A stretch of DNA of 20,484 nucleotides from an uncultured Collinsella sp. Its GTDB lineage: Bacteria; Actinomycetota; Coriobacteriia; Coriobacteriales; Coriobacteriaceae. This document shows, in pieces, positions 15,533 through 20,484 of the stretch; the stretch's first letter is position 1, and each line of letters starts with the position of its first letter. A program made the position numbers and the translations under genes. Under the pieces are notes generated by a model. It was not told where the DNA came from. It saw nothing but the letters and a program-made list of their open reading frames with translations, and did not search any database. Location: the NCBI GenBank assembly GCA_902494535.1, contig CABUTO010000040.1, positions 1 to 20,484 on the forward strand, in the 5' to 3' direction.

Positions 15533-17074
15533 CTACTGTGCGGTGCTGAGCGAGCGCCTGACTGCATCACGCCAGCCCGCAAGGTTTTGCTCGCGGCGCT
15601 CGGCGGACATGTGGGGAAGGAAGGTCCTAACGATCTGGGCATTTTGCTCCAGCTCTTCCAGGTCTTCCCAATAGCCGACGGCAAGACCCGCCAAGTACGC
15701 GGCACCGATTGCCGTGGTCTCCACCGTCTCGCATTGCAGCACGGGGATATCCAGCAGGTCGGCCTGGAATTGCATGATGAACTCGTTGCGTGAGGCGCCG
15801 CCATCGACGGACAGGCGCTCAATCGAAAGTCCCACGTCCTGCTCCATGGCGCGCAGCACGTCATAACTCTGGTAGGCCATGGACTCGCAGGCCGCACGCA
15901 CAATGGTCGCGCGACTCGAGGCACCGGTCAGGCCGCACACGATACCGCGGGCACGCGGGTCCCACCAGGGAGCGCCCAGGCCAGCGAAGGCGGGGACGAA
16001 GTAGCAGCCCTCGTTGTCGTTGATCGAAGCGGCGAGTTGCGCGGACTCGCTCACACTCGAGATGATGCCCATGTTGTTGCGCAGCCAGTTCATGGTTGAG
16101 CCGGCGGCAAAGATAGAACCCTCGAGCGCATAGCTGATCTTGCCGTCCGCGGCGATACCGATCGTGGAGACCAGACCGTTCTTGGATTCGACGACCTCGT
16201 CGCCGGTGTTCATGAGCATAAAGCAACCCGTGCCATAGGTGTTTTTGGTCTGGCCGGGATGGAAGCAGCAGTGGCCGAACAGCGACGCCTGCTGATCGCC
16301 CGCCACGCCCATGATGGGCGGCATGTTGGTCATGATGTCGCTCGCGACGCGGCCGTAGTCGCCCGAGCTCCAACGAACCTCGGGCATCATGGAACGTGGA
16401 ACGTCAAAGAGCGCCAGCAGGTCGTCGTCCCAATCGAGCGTATGGATATTAAAGAGCGCCGTGCGGCTGGCATTGGTGTAGTCGGTGGCAAAGACCTGAC
16501 TGCCGGTGAGGTTGTAGATGAGCCAGGTGTCGATGGTGCCGAACATGAGGTCGCCCGCCGCCGCGCTCTCACGCGCACCGTCGACGTTGTCGAGGATCCA
16601 CTGCACCTTGGAAGCCGAGAAATACGGATCGAGCGTGAGTCCCGTGCGGGAGCGCACCAGCTCTTCTGCGCCCCGCTCGACCAGCTCGTCGATCAGAGGT
16701 GCGGTGCGACGGCATTGCCACACGATGGCGTTATAGATGGGTTGGCCGCTTATGCGGTCCCACACCACCGTGGTCTCGCGCTGGTTGGAGATACCGATGG
16801 CGGCGATGCGGTCAGAATGGATGCCGCTCTTAAACTGGACCTCCATCATCACGCCGATCTGGCTGGCAAGCACCTCCATGGGGTCTTGCTCTATCCAACC
16901 GGGACGCGGGAAGCTGGTTTTGACGCTACGACGTGCCTGCGCGACGATGCAGCCGTACTCGTCGACGATGGTCGCAAGTACCGAGGTGGTGCCGCAGTCG
17001 AGCGCCATGATGTAGGAACCGCCAAAGTTAAACGAGGCATCTTCCATGCCCAGGCTGCCCAGATTCAACGACAT
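15533..17074 (-). CDS. glpK: Glycerol kinase
   Basis: An FGGY-family kinase (513 residues, family about 500) that phosphorylates glycerol to glycerol 3-phosphate for lipid synthesis and catabolism. Glycerol-binding residues are conserved: NQRETT, VWQCRRT, DPYFSASK, GDQQ and the aromatic in TYGTGCFMLMNTG. The C-terminal ATPase-fold motifs are also conserved (EGSIFAAGSTMNWL, DGGASRNEFIMQFQAD). The phosphate loop reads DCGTTSVLA instead of the usual GTTSSRA, losing the family's arginine. The N-terminus carries about 20 extra residues before YIMALD. The ATG at 17074 has AAAGG 8 nt upstream, whereas the internal ATGs at 17047 and 17008 lack ribosome sites. It lies 13 nt downstream of the TsaC-like gene. 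No glycerol facilitator is visible nearby. Confidence 0.92.
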   Translation of the reverse strand: MSLNLGSLGMEDASFNFGGSYIMALDCGTTSVLATIVDEYGCIVAQARRSVKTSFPRPGWIEQDPMEVLASQIGVMMEVQFKSGIHSDRIAAIGISNQRETTVVWDRISGQPIYNAIVWQCRRTAPLIDELVERGAEELVRSRTGLTLDPYFSASKVQWILDNVDGARESAAAGDLMFGTIDTWLIYNLTGSQVFATDYTNASRTALFNIHTLDWDDDLLALFDVPRSMMPEVRWSSGDYGRVASDIMTNMPPIMGVAGDQQASLFGHCCFHPGQTKNTYGTGCFMLMNTGDEVVESKNGLVSTIGIAADGKISYALEGSIFAAGSTMNWLRNNMGIISSVSESAQLAASINDNEGCYFVPAFAGLGAPWWDPRARGIVCGLTGASSRATIVRAACESMAYQSYDVLRAMEQDVGLSIERLSVDGGASRNEFIMQFQADLLDIPVLQCETVETTAIGAAYLAGLAVGYWEDLEELEQNAQIVRTFLPHMSAERREQNLAGWRDAVRRSLSTAQ

Positions 17075-17087
17075 CGCTTACACCTTT

Positions 17088-17831
17088 CTATTGCATCGGG
17101 TCGGACAGGACCCGTTCGATCTCTGATGCGGGAAGTGCGCCTTGGCGCAGGATCTGGAGCCCGCCGTGCTGGAACGACACGATGGTCGAGGCGTCGCGAC
17201 ACGGGGTCTCGCCGGCGTCGACGGCAACATCGACCCCCTCCAGGATGCGACCTTCGACGGCGGCAAAGCTTGCCGGCGAGGGCGCGCCGTGTGTGTTGGC
17301 GCTCGTGCAGGCAAGGGGACTGCCGCAGGCGCGGATGAGCGCTTGGACCACGGGAGAGGCCGAAGCGCGCAGGGCCACGGTGTCGTCGGCAGCACGCATA
17401 AAGGTCGGCACGCAGGGAGCCGCCTTGACCACGATAGTCAGGGCTCCCGGCCAGCATCGTCGCGCAAGTACGCGGGCATCTTCCGGGATATCCACGCCAT
17501 AGCGGTCGAGTGCTTCGGCATTATCAACCAGCCAGGCGACCGTTTGGGTGAGCTTGCGCTGCTTGAGGGTAAAGATGCGGCGGTAGCCGGTACCGAGCGC
17601 AGGGACCGCGGCGCCATTGACGACAGCCTGCGGATCGCGCGGCCACGATGGGAATTCGCTTGTATCTTGGGGTACGGCGTCCGAGAAGGCGTTGACTGCC
17701 ACGGCGACACCGTAGACGGTCTCGGTCGGGATCAAGGCCAGGCCGCCGCGGGCGAGCACCTCGGCCGTGCGCTCGACGGCGAGCCGATGCGGCTCGCGCG
17801 TTCCCTCGTATACCCGATAGACCGTCTGCAT
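17088..17831 (-). CDS. TsaC/Sua5/YrdC-like threonylcarbamoyl-AMP synthase
   Basis: A 247-residue YrdC-domain protein. The family makes threonylcarbamoyl-AMP from Thr, bicarbonate and ATP, the first step of the tRNA t6A modification. Recognisable motifs are PTETVYG (35-41), KQR (90-92, matching the K-x-R motif), WPGALTIVV (127-135) and TSAN (176-179). Compared with typical members there is an insertion of about 30 residues (52-80) right after the substrate loop, and the usual K-G-R-P-x-x-x-P-L stretch is degraded to KQRKLTQTV. The start ATG at 17831 has only a distant GGGG. Proximity to prmC fits the frequent prmC-tsaC clustering. It could be a second, divergent paralogue with altered activity. 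Confidence 0.82.
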   Translation of the reverse strand: MQTVYRVYEGTREPHRLAVERTAEVLARGGLALIPTETVYGVAVAVNAFSDAVPQDTSEFPSWPRDPQAVVNGAAVPALGTGYRRIFTLKQRKLTQTVAWLVDNAEALDRYGVDIPEDARVLARRCWPGALTIVVKAAPCVPTFMRAADDTVALRASASPVVQALIRACGSPLACTSANTHGAPSPASFAAVEGRILEGVDVAVDAGETPCRDASTIVSFQHGGLQILRQGALPASEIERVLSDPMQ

Positions 17832-17849
17832 GTGTATGCCAGCCCCTTA

Positions 17850-17918
17850 CGCTCTGGTGAAAGTTTGTTTACTGAGGGGCATTCTCGCACGAAACATTCA
17901 GCCTATTTGCCCAGAGCG
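17850..17918. other. Distal inverted repeat upstream of the TsaC-like gene
   Basis: CGCTCTGG (17850-17857) and CCAGAGCG (17911-17918) are exact reverse complements about 53 bp apart, in the non-coding gap between hicB and the TsaC-like gene. It may fold the leader or be chance. No good promoter for the TsaC-like gene was found here. Confidence 0.35.
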
Positions 17919-17965
17919 CATGTTGGTTTGGTGAGCGGCTCTAGTAGTCGGTGAAAGTGAGGGGG

Positions 17966-18412
17966 TTATTGGACTGCGACGAACTTCTTTGGCCTGCCGG
18001 CGTGGCGTCTTTGGGCGGCATAGCGCTCGATGCTGTCTATCGTTATCATCCGACGGCCGTCGACGAGTTCAACATCGAGCTTTCCGGCTTTGACCAGCGC
18101 GGTAATCCGCGGAGCGGAGACTTTGAGATCCAGCGCTGCGTCTTTAAATGTTCGGCACGCCGCTTCCCGAGCGTCCTCGTGGTCGATTTCGACTGAAAGG
18201 GCCACGACCTCGGCCGAGCGTTCGTACCCTGCCGGAATCAAACCGTTGTTGAGGTCGTCGGCCAAAAACGCCATCAGCGCCTCAGCGGCATGGGCAATCG
18301 CTTCTTCGCGCGTATCGCCATCGGCAAAGGCGCCGGGAATCTGCGGGAAGCTGGCGCAGTAACCGTCGTCTTCCTTTATGAGAACGCAGTCATAGGTAAA
18401 TCGCTGCCTCAT
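17966..18412 (-). CDS. hicB: HicB-family antitoxin with helix-turn-helix
   Basis: The antitoxin of a type II HicAB pair, 148 residues. Residues 1-75 are the degraded RNase-H-like HicB fold (YDCVLIKEDDGYCASFPQIPGAFADGDTREEAIAHAAEALMAFL). Residues about 90-130 (AALDLKVSAPRITALVKAGKLDVELVDGRRMITIDSIERYA) look like an excisionase- or MerR-like helix-turn-helix, so it probably binds DNA and represses its own operon. The frame extends upstream to 18457, but the ATG at 18412 is preceded by GGAGG at 4 nt and starts the family's normal N-terminus. It begins 11 nt after the hicA stop, in the toxin-first order usual for hicAB. Confidence 0.9.
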   Translation of the reverse strand: MRQRFTYDCVLIKEDDGYCASFPQIPGAFADGDTREEAIAHAAEALMAFLADDLNNGLIPAGYERSAEVVALSVEIDHEDAREAACRTFKDAALDLKVSAPRITALVKAGKLDVELVDGRRMITIDSIERYAAQRRHAGRPKKFVAVQ

Positions 18413-18423
18413 TTTGCCTCCAA

Positions 18424-18609
18424 CTACCATCCAGCTTGGCGACGAATACTTGCCCACGTGCCCTTCTTTGGTCGATCACCACCAGAGCCGTTCACGGTGA
18501 CAACACGATCGCCAGAAACATACTTAGCATGACTACCGACTTGCGCGACCTTCACGAATCCATCGTGCTTGAGTAGGGCAATGATTTCCCGAAAGGTAGG
18601 AGGTTGCAT
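18424..18609 (-). CDS. hicA: HicA-family toxin (mRNA interferase)
   Basis: A small protein of 61 residues with a double-stranded-RNA-binding-like fold that cleaves mRNA. The catalytic histidine is His27 in VGSHAKYV, and the C-terminal GTWASIRRQAGW matches the family's GTLxxIxRQAG. The usual V-P-x-H strand before this reads VVTVNGSGGDRP, lacking the second histidine. It is the first gene of a two-gene operon with hicB and is preceded by an AT-rich promoter with palindromic operators. The ATG at 18609 has GAGG 8 nt upstream. Confidence 0.9.
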   Translation of the reverse strand: MQPPTFREIIALLKHDGFVKVAQVGSHAKYVSGDRVVTVNGSGGDRPKKGTWASIRRQAGW

Positions 18610-18633
18610 GGGCCGACCTCTTTCAGCCGTCCT

Positions 18634-18655
18634 AATTATAAACTAGTTTATAATT
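18634..18655. promoter_or_regulatory. 22-bp perfect palindrome, hicAB operator 1
   Basis: The left arm AATTATAAACT is followed by its exact reverse complement, centred at 18644.5 on AACTAGTT. It covers the -10 of the hicAB promoter, so binding by HicB would block transcription. Its AT-richness contrasts with the surroundings. Confidence 0.75.
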
Positions 18656-18663
18656 TTTGCTAA
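18635..18663 (-). promoter_or_regulatory. hicAB promoter
   Basis: On the minus strand TTAGCA (18663-18658), a 17-bp spacer and a consensus TATAAT (18640-18635) lie about 25 nt upstream of the hicA start. The -10 is inside the 22-bp palindrome. Confidence 0.72.
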
Positions 18664-18670
18664 CCAGTTA
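18661..18670. promoter_or_regulatory. TAACCAGTTA, candidate hicAB operator 2
   Basis: An imperfect palindrome whose core AACCAGTT differs by one base from the core AACTAGTT of the 22-bp palindrome. Their centres are 21 bp apart, two helical turns, and this site overlaps the -35. Cooperative binding of a dimeric repressor is a natural reading. Confidence 0.5.
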
Positions 18671-18677
18671 ATAAATA

Positions 18678-19925
18678 TTACTGGCGCTGTTTGGGCTCGG
18701 TGACGATGGCTCGGACGATACGGGGACGATCGGTGAGGTCGTGGACGATGCGCACGTCCGACAGACCCGCTTGACGACAGAGCTCGGCCGCGGCATCGAG
18801 GGCGCCCTCGTAGAGCTCGCAGGCAAACAGGCCGCCGGCGCGCAACATGTAGGGCGCCGCGTTGAGCAGGCGGCGGAAGATATCGAGGCCGTCGGCACCG
18901 CCCTCGAGCGCCAGATCGGGCTCAAAGTCCTTGACCTCGTGCGGCAGCGAGCGCATGACGCCGGTCGGGATGTAAGGTGGGTTGGAGACGAGCACGTCAA
19001 AGGTGCCCCACTCTTCGCGGGGAATGGAACTCACCAGGTTGGTGAGGCTAAAGGCAACCTCATCTGCCGTGAGGCCGAGGGCGTCGCGGTTTTTGGTGGC
19101 CAGATCGATGGCGCGCGGCTCGATATCGGTGGCGGTGCAGGTAACGTGACCGCGGCGCTCCCAGGCAAGGGAGAGCGAAATGCAGCCTGTGCCGCAGCCG
19201 ACCTCGAGAACGCGGGCAGTGCAGGGCTCGGTTGGGGCAGGCGCAGCGGCATCCTGAGCTAAAGCCGTCTCCTGGTCGGCGCCCTCGATGGCGATGCCGT
19301 ATTCGTCGAGCTCGGACTCGGCGGCTTCCGCGACTTCGGCTTCTGCTGCCTGCGCGGCTTCCTCGGCCTCGCGGTCGGCCAGTTCCTCGGCATAGGCGCG
19401 GCTACCCAGTACGTCGCCGCCTAGCGCCGCCTCATCGGCAGCCGTCAGGTTAGCGGCACGGCGCTCGGCGGTCGCCCGTTCGTCTGCCAGCGCGGCCTCA
19501 GCCTTGCGTGCCTCCTCGACCTCATCGTTCCAAGGCAGCTCAACACGCTGACGGGCAGCAGCCTCGGGGCTCAGCACCTCGGCATCCAGATAATTGAGGA
19601 CTTCCTCGACGAGCATCTCGGTTTCGGGGCGCGGAATGAGCACACCGGGAGCGCACGCGACGTCGATCATGCGAAACTGCGTGCTGCCCGTGATGTATTG
19701 CAGCGGCTCGCCCTTAGCGCGGCGGACAACGGCCGCATGCATGGTCTCGAGCTGGGCCGCGTTAAGCGTCTCGTCCATACGCATATATAGGTCAATACGC
19801 GCCAGGCCCGTGGCGGCGCACAGCAGCCACTCGGCAGAAAGACGGGGGTGCTCCTCGCCGCGCTCGGCCAGGTACTCCTTGGTCCACTCGAGACAACGCT
19901 TGATGGTCCAGATCTCGTTTGCCAT
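18678..19925 (-). CDS. prmC: Release-factor glutamine methyltransferase with acidic insertion
   Basis: PrmC (HemK) methylates the GGQ glutamine of peptide-chain release factors using SAM. The N-terminal helical domain (1-110) ends in the conserved PGVLIPRPETEMLVEEVL. The Rossmann domain carries EVGCGTGCIS (241-250) and the catalytic NPPY (315-318), and ends near residue 410. The protein has 415 residues against about 280 usual. The excess is an insertion at about 114-235, rich in Ala and Glu, probably helical or disordered, lying between the two domains. All catalytic motifs remain. The frame extends to 20000, but the ATG at 19925 has GGGGAGGG upstream and the family N-terminus. Its usual partner prfA would lie to the right, but none is seen in the 559 bp shown. 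Confidence 0.94.
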   Translation of the reverse strand: MANEIWTIKRCLEWTKEYLAERGEEHPRLSAEWLLCAATGLARIDLYMRMDETLNAAQLETMHAAVVRRAKGEPLQYITGSTQFRMIDVACAPGVLIPRPETEMLVEEVLNYLDAEVLSPEAAARQRVELPWNDEVEEARKAEAALADERATAERRAANLTAADEAALGGDVLGSRAYAEELADREAEEAAQAAEAEVAEAAESELDEYGIAIEGADQETALAQDAAAPAPTEPCTARVLEVGCGTGCISLSLAWERRGHVTCTATDIEPRAIDLATKNRDALGLTADEVAFSLTNLVSSIPREEWGTFDVLVSNPPYIPTGVMRSLPHEVKDFEPDLALEGGADGLDIFRRLLNAAPYMLRAGGLFACELYEGALDAAAELCRQAGLSDVRIVHDLTDRPRIVRAIVTEPKQRQ

Positions 19926-19973
19926 GGGGCCCTCCCCTCTTAAGCGCCGGACGGCGCGCGAATGTCGGAGCAG

Positions 19974-20000
19974 ATTGTACGCGAGGCCAGCGCATGGCAA
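19974..20000 (-). promoter_or_regulatory. Possible prmC promoter
   Basis: TACAAT (minus strand, 19979-19974) is a good -10 about 50 nt before the ATG. The nearest -35 is TTGCCA (20000-19995) at a short 15-bp spacing. This is plausible but weaker than the atp promoter. Confidence 0.4.
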
Positions 20001-20097
20001 GGGGCGATTGAAGGCGATTATCGAGAATCGGCCCAGAATTTTGCTTGGAACCTGCCTGAAATGTTCATTCGTCGACGTCTAAATCTGCATTCGTCAA

Positions 20098-20120
20098 GCT
20101 TTTGGCAAGGTTGCCCAAAA
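20098..20120. repeat. TTTTGGCAA near-palindrome
   Basis: TTTTGGCAA, GG, TTGCCCAAAA form an inverted repeat with one extra C. Related half-sites recur nearby (ACTTGCCAAA at about 20147, TTTTGGCAA at about 20356) and at about 4817. It may be an operator family or part of an intergenic repeat. Confidence 0.4.
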
Positions 20121-20346
20121 CTGACCAATATCTAACCAAGAACTTGCCAAATCACTTGACGTGCGACGCATCAAAAATCGCCCCGCGACTTCTTGAACGA
20201 TATTTTGAGCAATATTTTCGATAGCGGACTTATGCCGTCAATTGCCTTAAGCAGGTAAGCAGCTCAAATGACATCACAGCTGACTGAATAAAATATCAAG
20301 GCGATGTCACCAATGACTCCCTACGGATCATTTGACAATCAAGGAA

Positions 20347-20370
20347 ACGCCGATGTTTTGGCAATGTCAG
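20347..20370. repeat. 24-nt dispersed repeat, copy 2
   Basis: The block begins ACGCCGATGTTTTGGCAA and matches 4808-4831 with three substitutions, same orientation. The flanks do not match. Confidence 0.6.
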
Positions 20371-20396
20371 ACACTATGACCCAATCCGAGGGCACT

Positions 20397-20437
20397 AAAA
20401 AGATAGGAGCCCCCGCTCGTGACCGCGGGTCGGGGCT
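20397..20437 (-). terminator. Terminator-like hairpin at the right edge
   Basis: On the minus strand AGCCCC and GGGGCT, with inner CCGC/GCGG pairing, form a stable stem, followed after CCTATC by TTTTT. It could end a leftward gene lying off the right edge. The 5-6 nt gap before the U run weakens the call. Confidence 0.4.
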
Positions 20438-20484
20438 GCGACAATGATGTCGAAGTGCCATAGGCGCAGCCGCGCCGCAACGAG

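Larger units (their letters stand above)
19926..20484. other. Long intergenic region, no gene recognised
   Basis: About 560 bp, lower in GC than the genes. It contains the possible prmC promoter, several TTGGCAA/TTGCCAA motifs (20098-20120, 20149, 20356), a TGACATC/GATGTCA inverted repeat (about 20267 and 20303), a 24-nt repeat copy and a terminator-like hairpin. Short open frames exist but none has a credible start plus ribosome site. An open minus-strand frame (stop at 20339-20341) runs off the right edge. Confidence 0.55.

Noticed and set aside
18664..18684. CCAGT...ACTGG quasi-palindrome as a prmC terminator
   Set aside because: It spans the prmC stop codon, has a 2-nt loop and AT-rich stem, and is not followed directly by a U run.

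Overview
The window is about 20.5 kb of roughly 60% GC DNA, gene-dense and almost entirely coded on the minus strand. Gene content and style suggest a gut actinobacterium of the class Coriobacteriia, most likely Collinsella or a close relative. The pointers are a complete H+-type F1Fo ATP synthase operon, GTG/TTG starts with good Shine-Dalgarno sites, an actinobacterial-style rRNA-leader motif at the left edge, and a divergent glycerol kinase. The genus is an inference from sequence style; no database search was possible.

Layout, left to right. (1) 1-345 has no protein gene. Its minus strand carries a CCTTGAGAACC boxA-like motif and several hairpins, as expected for the leader of an rRNA operon lying off the left edge. 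(2) 346-3230, minus strand: a DtxR/MntR-type metal regulator and a homocysteine S-methyltransferase form a two-gene unit ending in a clear terminator, followed by a phosphoglucomutase/phosphomannomutase. (3) 3351-4598, plus strand: peptidase T, the only plus-strand gene, divergent from the regulator across a perfect 8-2-8 palindrome. (4) 4599-4975: a convergent intergenic stretch with terminators and a 55-bp-period tandem repeat. (5) 4976-7507: a LytR-CpsA-Psr cell-wall ligase and murA, both cell-envelope genes. (6) 7596-14479: atpI-B-E-F-H-A-G-D-C in canonical order, with a good promoter upstream and a strong terminator just before murA. (7) 14762-15409 upp (uracil salvage), then 15533-17074 glpK and 17088-17831 a TsaC/Sua5-like tRNA-modification protein. 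(8) 17966-18609: a hicA-hicB toxin-antitoxin pair with an AT-rich promoter and operator region. (9) 18678-19925: prmC, the release-factor methyltransferase, with a large acidic Ala/Glu-rich insertion. (10) 19926-20484: no gene recognised; it holds TTGGCAA-type repeats, a 24-nt near-copy of a sequence at 4808, and a terminator-like hairpin at the right edge.

Most of the window is housekeeping: energy conversion, peptidoglycan precursor synthesis and wall-polymer attachment, pyrimidine and glycerol metabolism, and translation fidelity. The accessory-looking element is hicAB, which sits between prmC and the TsaC-like gene, two genes that are often adjacent in bacteria. The points most worth following up are the twin palindromes 21 bp apart in the hicAB promoter, the palindrome between the metal regulator and pepT, the PrmC insertion, the signal-peptide-like N-terminus of the ATP synthase b subunit, and the intergenic repeats.
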